Below are positions 59,771 to 64,000 of a stretch of DNA of 64,000 nucleotides, piece by piece (position 1 is the stretch's first letter; each line of letters begins with the position of its first letter). Position numbers and translations under genes: made by a program. The notes beneath the pieces were generated by a model that did no database searches, was not told where the DNA came from, and worked only from the letters and a program-made list of their open reading frames with translations. Origin of the DNA: DASVHS01 sp038244815 (GTDB lineage Bacteria; Acidobacteriota; Thermoanaerobaculia; Gp7-AA8); NCBI GenBank assembly GCA_038244815.1, contig JBBRTB010000020.1, positions 1 to 64,000 of the forward strand, read 5' to 3'.

Positions 59771-59909
59771 CTCCCGTTGCTACTCCGATCCTGTCGCACA
59801 AGCAACGCTATCTCATCGCTGCGGCCGCACTGGCTGTCGTAGGCCGGACCAGAACGCCCGAGCCGGCGGTGATTGCCACCGCCGGTGCAATCGGGCTCCT
59901 CGTTTCGTT

Positions 59910-60689
59910 CTAGACGCCGAGACGCTGTTTCGCAGAGTGGTACGCGGGATCGTCGACGATTCCGTTGGTCCGCCCCATCTTGGCGATGCGGTTGGAGATG
60001 TCGTTGATGCGGTCCGTCGTGCCGGGATGGTCCTGAAAGAACTTGCCGATGGCGCTCGTTCCGCCCTGATCGAGCGCGAGCAGCTTCTGGAACATGTCCA
60101 GCATGCCGTGCGGGTCGTAACCGCCGCGGTTCATGAGATCGAGTCCCATGTCGTCGGCCTGCTTCTCATCGGACCGGCTGAATCGAGCCATGGCGCCGCC
60201 GGCAGCGATGTTGGCCACGAGTACGGCCAGGGCGTTCGGGTTCTGACCGAGAAGGATGCTTCCGATCGCGCCGATGGTCTGCTGCTGCTCGGCCTGCTTG
60301 ATGACGTGGCGCGCCACGACGTGACTGATCTCGTGGGCCATGACGCCGGCGAGCATGTCCACCTTGTCAGCCTGAGCGATCAGGCCGCGGTTCACGTAGA
60401 CGTGGCCACCCGGAATGGCAAAGGCGTTTACCGACGGGTCGTCGACGACGTAGAAGTGGAACGGGCGGTTGGCCAGAGGCGTCTGCGCGTGCAGGCGCTC
60501 GCCGACGCTCGTGATGTAGGGGTCGGTGCCGACGCGCATCTGCTGCGCGACCTGCGCGGCCATCTGATCGCCGAGCTGCCACTCCTGATCGAGAGTGACC
60601 GAGCTGCCGCTGCCGATGCCGCCGGTTCCGCAGCCGGTCAGGAACACTACGAGGACAACGAATGCGTAGTAATGAAAGTAACGCTTCAC
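59910..60689 (-). CDS. M48-family metalloprotease lipoprotein
   Basis: 259 residues with lipoprotein signal YFHYYAFVVLVVFLTGC (lipobox LTGC). Zinc protease motif VMAHEISHVVARH (HExxH) and the third ligand Glu in RSDEKQADDMGLDLM. FAIPGGHVYVNRGLI is the usual M48 strand. Length and layout match BepA/LoiP-type periplasmic chaperone-proteases that help outer-membrane assembly. It follows the MacB-type permease genes on the same strand, 61 bases downstream. Confidence 0.9.
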   Translation of the reverse strand: MKRYFHYYAFVVLVVFLTGCGTGGIGSGSSVTLDQEWQLGDQMAAQVAQQMRVGTDPYITSVGERLHAQTPLANRPFHFYVVDDPSVNAFAIPGGHVYVNRGLIAQADKVDMLAGVMAHEISHVVARHVIKQAEQQQTIGAIGSILLGQNPNALAVLVANIAAGGAMARFSRSDEKQADDMGLDLMNRGGYDPHGMLDMFQKLLALDQGGTSAIGKFFQDHPGTTDRINDISNRIAKMGRTNGIVDDPAYHSAKQRLGV

Positions 60690-60750
60690 GGTTTATTACC
60701 CTCCGGATGAGCCTCAGAGCAACAGGCGTGCACAAAAAAGCGTTGGGCGC

Positions 60751-62028
60751 CTACTCGTAGCGCAGCGCGTCGATCGGATCGAGCTTGGCCGCTTTCCAGG
60801 CCGGATAGATCCCAAAGAAGAGCCCGATTGAGATCGAAACGGCGAGACCGACGACAACCGACCACAGCGGTGTCGCCGTCGGTAGCGGCGTGACCTTACG
60901 GGCCACCAGAGCGATGAGCAGACCCACGGCCACGCCGATCGCTCCGCCCAGAGCGGAAAGCGTCATGGCCTCGGTCAGAAACTGCGTGACGATGTCGCGG
61001 CGCACCGCGCCGATCGCTTTGCGCACGCCGATCTCACGGGTGCGCTCGGTCACCGAGACGAGCATGATGTTCATCACCCCGACGCCGCCGACCAGAAGCG
61101 CGATCGACGAGATGAAGACCATGGCCAGCGTGATCCCGCCGGTGATCGCGCGGAAGTTGCCGATGAGCTTGTCGGGCGTGAGCATCCCGAAATCGTTCGG
61201 CTTGTTGAAGGGCACTTTGCGGCGCGTCCGCAGGACGGCCGTGCCTTCCTCGATGATCTGGTTCACGAGCTCGGGCCGGCGCGGAATCGTGGCGATGTTC
61301 ACACCCTGATTCTTCTTGATCCATGGAAAGTCGCGGTCGAACGTGGTGAGCGGCAGGTAGAGATGTGAGTCGACCGACTCGAAGAAGTTCGACGGTCCCT
61401 GCCGCTCCATGACGCCGATGACCGTGTATTTGCGGCCGGAGAGCGTGACCTCCTTGCCGATGGCGTCGACGCGCGGAAAGAGCGTCTCCTGAATCGAATA
61501 GCCGATGACCACGACGTTGCCGCTGTGGCGTATGTCGCCTTCGTTGATGAATCGCCCTTCGCCGATGAAGTGGTGATTGGCGGCCGGATAATCCGGCGTC
61601 ACGCCTCCCATCGTGTCGGGCGTGGCCTCCTTCGACTTGTAGACGACGTCCGGCGCACCCGGTCCGCCGTTCGGTCCGCCGCCGGCGAACCAGTAGCGCT
61701 CGGCCGACACCGCCGCCATCGACGGGCAGAGCGCCTTGATGGCCAGGGCATCCTCGTACGTGAGGTTCTTGCGGTTCTGCTGCTGCTGGTTGCCGTTGCC
61801 CGGTCCGAACTGCGGATCGAACTTCTGGAACTGTACGAGCGTCGAGCCGAACGACTGGAACGCGCCGATGACGTTGTTGTTGAACCCCTGGATGATCGAC
61901 ACCATGGCGATGACCGTCGTCACCCCGATGACGATGCCCAGGACGGTGAGGGAGGATCGGAGTTTGTGCGCGGTCAGTGCGCCGCGCGCGAAGCGGATGT
62001 TCTCGCGGAGAGCGATCAGGCTATTCAT
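60751..62028 (-). CDS. ABC transporter permease, MacB/FtsX type (second)
   Basis: 425 residues. Membrane segment SLTVLGIVIGVTTVIAMVSII at the N-terminus, a long MacB_PCD periplasmic domain (residues about 45-290), and three C-terminal helices of the FtsX domain with IGVRKAIGAVRRDIVTQFLTEAMTLSALGGAIGVAVGLLIA and the end SIGLFFGIYPAWKAAKLDPIDALRYE. No ATP-binding cassette is on this polypeptide. Its ATG overlaps the end of the first permease by 8 bases. Confidence 0.9.
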   Translation of the reverse strand: MNSLIALRENIRFARGALTAHKLRSSLTVLGIVIGVTTVIAMVSIIQGFNNNVIGAFQSFGSTLVQFQKFDPQFGPGNGNQQQQNRKNLTYEDALAIKALCPSMAAVSAERYWFAGGGPNGGPGAPDVVYKSKEATPDTMGGVTPDYPAANHHFIGEGRFINEGDIRHSGNVVVIGYSIQETLFPRVDAIGKEVTLSGRKYTVIGVMERQGPSNFFESVDSHLYLPLTTFDRDFPWIKKNQGVNIATIPRRPELVNQIIEEGTAVLRTRRKVPFNKPNDFGMLTPDKLIGNFRAITGGITLAMVFISSIALLVGGVGVMNIMLVSVTERTREIGVRKAIGAVRRDIVTQFLTEAMTLSALGGAIGVAVGLLIALVARKVTPLPTATPLWSVVVGLAVSISIGLFFGIYPAWKAAKLDPIDALRYE

Positions 62029-63229
62029 AGCGGAGAGCCTCCACCGGTGCCAGGCCGGCCGCGCGGCGGGCCGGGAAATATCCCGCGGCCATCCCCGTGA
62101 GTACGGCCACGAGCAATCCCATGATCACGAGCTGCGGTGTCACCAGCGTCGGCAGGAAGAAGGCGTTGATGGCCTGGCTGATGGCCAAACCGAGGAGCAC
62201 ACCGATGAGGCCCCCGCCGAGCGCCAGGAGAATGGACTCGGTTAGAAACTGCATCTGGATCTTCTTTCGCGTCGCTCCGAGAGCGCGGCGGATGCCGATC
62301 TCACGCGTGCGCTCCACGACCGAGACCAGCATGATGTTCATGATCACGATGCCGCCGACGACCAGCGAGATCCCGGAGATGAGAATCATCAGCGCGAACG
62401 CGCCCGAGGTGATGCCCTTCCAGACGTTCTGCAGCGCCTCGGCGGTGACCATCGAGAACGGATCGACCGCTCGGAAGGCCGTTCGCCGGCGCGCCCGCAG
62501 AATCACCCGGACGTCATCCATCGACTTCTCCATTCCCGGCACTCCGCCCGCGGAGCGGACGAAGAGGTCGATGCTGCGCCGCGTGCCGAACTGCTTGCGG
62601 AACGTGGACAGCGGCGTGTACAGAACCGAGTCCTGACTGCGGCCGAGAATTGTGCCCTGCTTGCGAAGGAGACCGATGACGCGCATGGGCTGGTTGGCGA
62701 CCAGAATCGTGCGTCCGATCGGGTCGATCTTGCCGAACAGCTCGTCGCGGACATCCGACCCGATCACCGTTACCACCGCGGCGTGTTGATCCTCGGTGTT
62801 TGTGAAGAAACGTCCCGCTTCGAGGTCGAGATTGTTGATGTCGGCGATGTTGGCCGTGCCGCCCTGGATCTGCACGCCGGCCAGCCGCTTCGATTCGCGC
62901 TTGACGCCGCCGCGCGTCTGCAGATGGGCGCCCAGGGCCGCGCAGGTCCGGCAGCGCTGGCGGACCGCTTCGAAATCGGCCCAGGTGACCGGCTTGCGCT
63001 TCAGCGCCTCGAGAAATTCCTCGCGGCTGGTGATGATGCCGAACTGCGTAACGACATAGACGTCGGGATTGAGCTGGAAGAGCTTCTCCGAGACGAAGTT
63101 GTTGAGGCCGGCGATGATGGAGACCACCGAGACGACCGTCATCACACCGATGATCACGCCAAGGAGCGTCAGAAAGCTGCGCAGCTTGTGGGTGTTGAGA
63201 GCGGTGGCGGCGATGCGGATGGTTTCCAT
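62021..63229 (-). CDS. ABC transporter permease, MacB/FtsX type (first)
   Basis: 402 residues with the same plan: LRSFLTLLGVIIGVMTVVSVVSIIAGLN helix, MacB_PCD periplasmic domain with RTILVANQPMRVIGLLRKQG, then FtsX helices (GISLVVGGIVIMNIMLVSVVERTREIGIRRALGATRKKIQMQFLTES) and end ARRAAGLAPVEALRYE. Two different permeases side by side suggest a heterodimeric MacB-type exporter or macrolide/lipoprotein efflux system. Starts 22 bases after the adaptor gene stop. Confidence 0.9.
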   Translation of the reverse strand: METIRIAATALNTHKLRSFLTLLGVIIGVMTVVSVVSIIAGLNNFVSEKLFQLNPDVYVVTQFGIITSREEFLEALKRKPVTWADFEAVRQRCRTCAALGAHLQTRGGVKRESKRLAGVQIQGGTANIADINNLDLEAGRFFTNTEDQHAAVVTVIGSDVRDELFGKIDPIGRTILVANQPMRVIGLLRKQGTILGRSQDSVLYTPLSTFRKQFGTRRSIDLFVRSAGGVPGMEKSMDDVRVILRARRRTAFRAVDPFSMVTAEALQNVWKGITSGAFALMILISGISLVVGGIVIMNIMLVSVVERTREIGIRRALGATRKKIQMQFLTESILLALGGGLIGVLLGLAISQAINAFFLPTLVTPQLVIMGLLVAVLTGMAAGYFPARRAAGLAPVEALRYE

Positions 63230-63251
63230 GTCGGTGATTGGAAGCGAGTCT

Positions 63252-64000
63252 TCAGCTTTTCTTCGGTCCCTTCTGTTCCTTCACCTTCGATCCGTCTTTG
63301 ATCTCGCGCAGGGCACGGAAGGGACCGGTGACGATCTGCTGGCCGTCCTTCACGCCGCTGATGATCTCGATGTTGCTGTCGCCGGAGAGACCGGTCGTGA
63401 CGGGCGCGAACTTCACGCTGCCTCCGTTGCTGACGAAGACCCCCTCTTCATCCTGCGGCTTGCCCGGCCCGCTGTTCGGTTTCTCGCGGACGACCAGGGC
63501 CTGGATCGGAATCGCCAGCGCCTGCTTGCGCGTGCCGGTGACGATGTCGGCGGAGCAGGAGAATCCGGGTCGGATCCCCGGCGGCGGATCCTCGACCTTC
63601 ACCTTGACTTCGAAGTTGACGGCCTGCGAGCCGCCGCTCTGTGCGCTTTGTGTGATCGGGCTCGAGCCGACCTCCGTGACCAGCCCGGAGAACGTCTTGT
63701 TCGGATAGGCGTCGATGGTGATGTTGGCGTGCTGGCCGACCTTGACCGAGGGGATGTCGGTCTCGTCGACTTCCATGACCGCTTCGACGGCGCTCATGTC
63801 CGCGATCGTCAGGAGCTTCGTGCCGGGATTGTTCATCGTTCCGATCACAGCCACTTCTCCTTCATGCACCGGAAGGGCGGTGACGATGCCTGCCATGGGC
63901 GCGCGCATGGTCGTCTTGAGCAGCGTGTCATTGGCGGCGGTGAGATTGGCGCGGGCCTGGTCGATACGCCGCTCGATCGCCGCGACCTGCGCGTTCGTTG
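63252..64000 (-). CDS. HlyD/MacA-type periplasmic adaptor, truncated at the window edge
   Basis: The frame is open to the window edge (249 residues visible). Upstream part IERRIDQARANLTAANDTLLKTT is coiled-coil hairpin, then lipoyl-like RAPMAGIVTALPVHEGEVAVIG, beta-barrel IADMSAVEAVMEVDETDIPSVKVGQHANITIDAYPNKTFSGLVTEVGSSP and the membrane-proximal domain GDSNIEIISGVKDGQQIVTGPFRAL. Belongs to the MacA family of membrane fusion proteins. It is the first of the adaptor-permease-permease set; the ATPase, if cotranscribed, lies upstream of the window. Confidence 0.88.
   Translation of the reverse strand, partial: TNAQVAAIERRIDQARANLTAANDTLLKTTMRAPMAGIVTALPVHEGEVAVIGTMNNPGTKLLTIADMSAVEAVMEVDETDIPSVKVGQHANITIDAYPNKTFSGLVTEVGSSPITQSAQSGGSQAVNFEVKVKVEDPPPGIRPGFSCSADIVTGTRKQALAIPIQALVVREKPNSGPGKPQDEEGVFVSNGGSVKFAPVTTGLSGDSNIEIISGVKDGQQIVTGPFRALREIKDGSKVKEQKGPKKS

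Overview
The window is GC-rich, gene-dense bacterial chromosome. The evidence for a lineage is indirect: a very large TonB-dependent receptor with an N-terminal carboxypeptidase-regulatory-like domain, a Crp/Fnr regulator of the type common in Acidobacteriota, a secreted FN3 protein ending in repeats of the form KAxHxxxLR, and a form II CoxL. Together these suggest an Acidobacteriota-like organism, but no rRNA or tRNA gene is present to prove it. The cell has a redox-flexible, at least partly anaerobic lifestyle (class I benzoyl-CoA reductase, Tat-exported formate dehydrogenase) and uses selenocysteine.

Layout. 1-1.5 kb: the 3' end of an RHS polymorphic toxin with a lower-GC tip and a DUF4279 putative immunity gene. 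2-7.8 kb: a coxSLMDE operon (form II CO-dehydrogenase-like molybdenum hydroxylase plus MoxR and VWA maturation proteins). 7.9-16.6 kb (minus): had-oah-dch-bcrCBAD-SDR-GNAT, the central module of ATP-dependent anaerobic benzoyl-CoA degradation, with most genes joined by 4-nt start/stop overlaps. 16.8-31 kb: mixed housekeeping and signalling genes: a DEAD-box helicase, a HAD-like protein lacking its nucleophile, a membrane-anchored trehalose-phosphate synthase with OtsB, a NarL-type two-component system, an exported Sec-containing peroxiredoxin, PilZ, a PAS hybrid kinase and a Crp/Fnr regulator. 31.1-31.9 kb: a decayed nucleotidyltransferase/partner pair bracketed by a 17-bp direct repeat. 31.9-39 kb: the histidine operon hisL-Z-G-D-C-B-H-(AF)-IE, with a poly-His leader peptide, a terminator/attenuator and a natural HisA-HisF fusion. 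39-46 kb: secreted hydrolases, a large secreted FN3 protein, an L,D-transpeptidase-like protein and a LytTR regulator. 46.5-49.5 kb: the TonB receptor. 49.5-58.6 kb: a formate dehydrogenase region with the RIC iron-sulfur repair protein, a Sec-containing DsbA/FrnE-like protein, Sec-containing FdhG, FdhH/FdhI-type subunits, FdhE and FdhD. 58.8-64 kb: a small lipoprotein, an SH3-like lipoprotein with an apparent frameshift, an M48 protease, two MacB-type permeases and the start-truncated adaptor.

The most notable reading is that three genes carry an in-frame TGA at the exact catalytic cysteine position (FdhG, peroxiredoxin, DsbA-like), each followed at an appropriate distance by a hairpin fitting the bacterial SECIS pattern. 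Read naively, these genes would be called truncated or split. The second is the histidine operon: a predicted His-codon attenuator whose terminator arm also contains the hisZ Shine-Dalgarno sequence, and a single uninterrupted HisA-HisF polypeptide.
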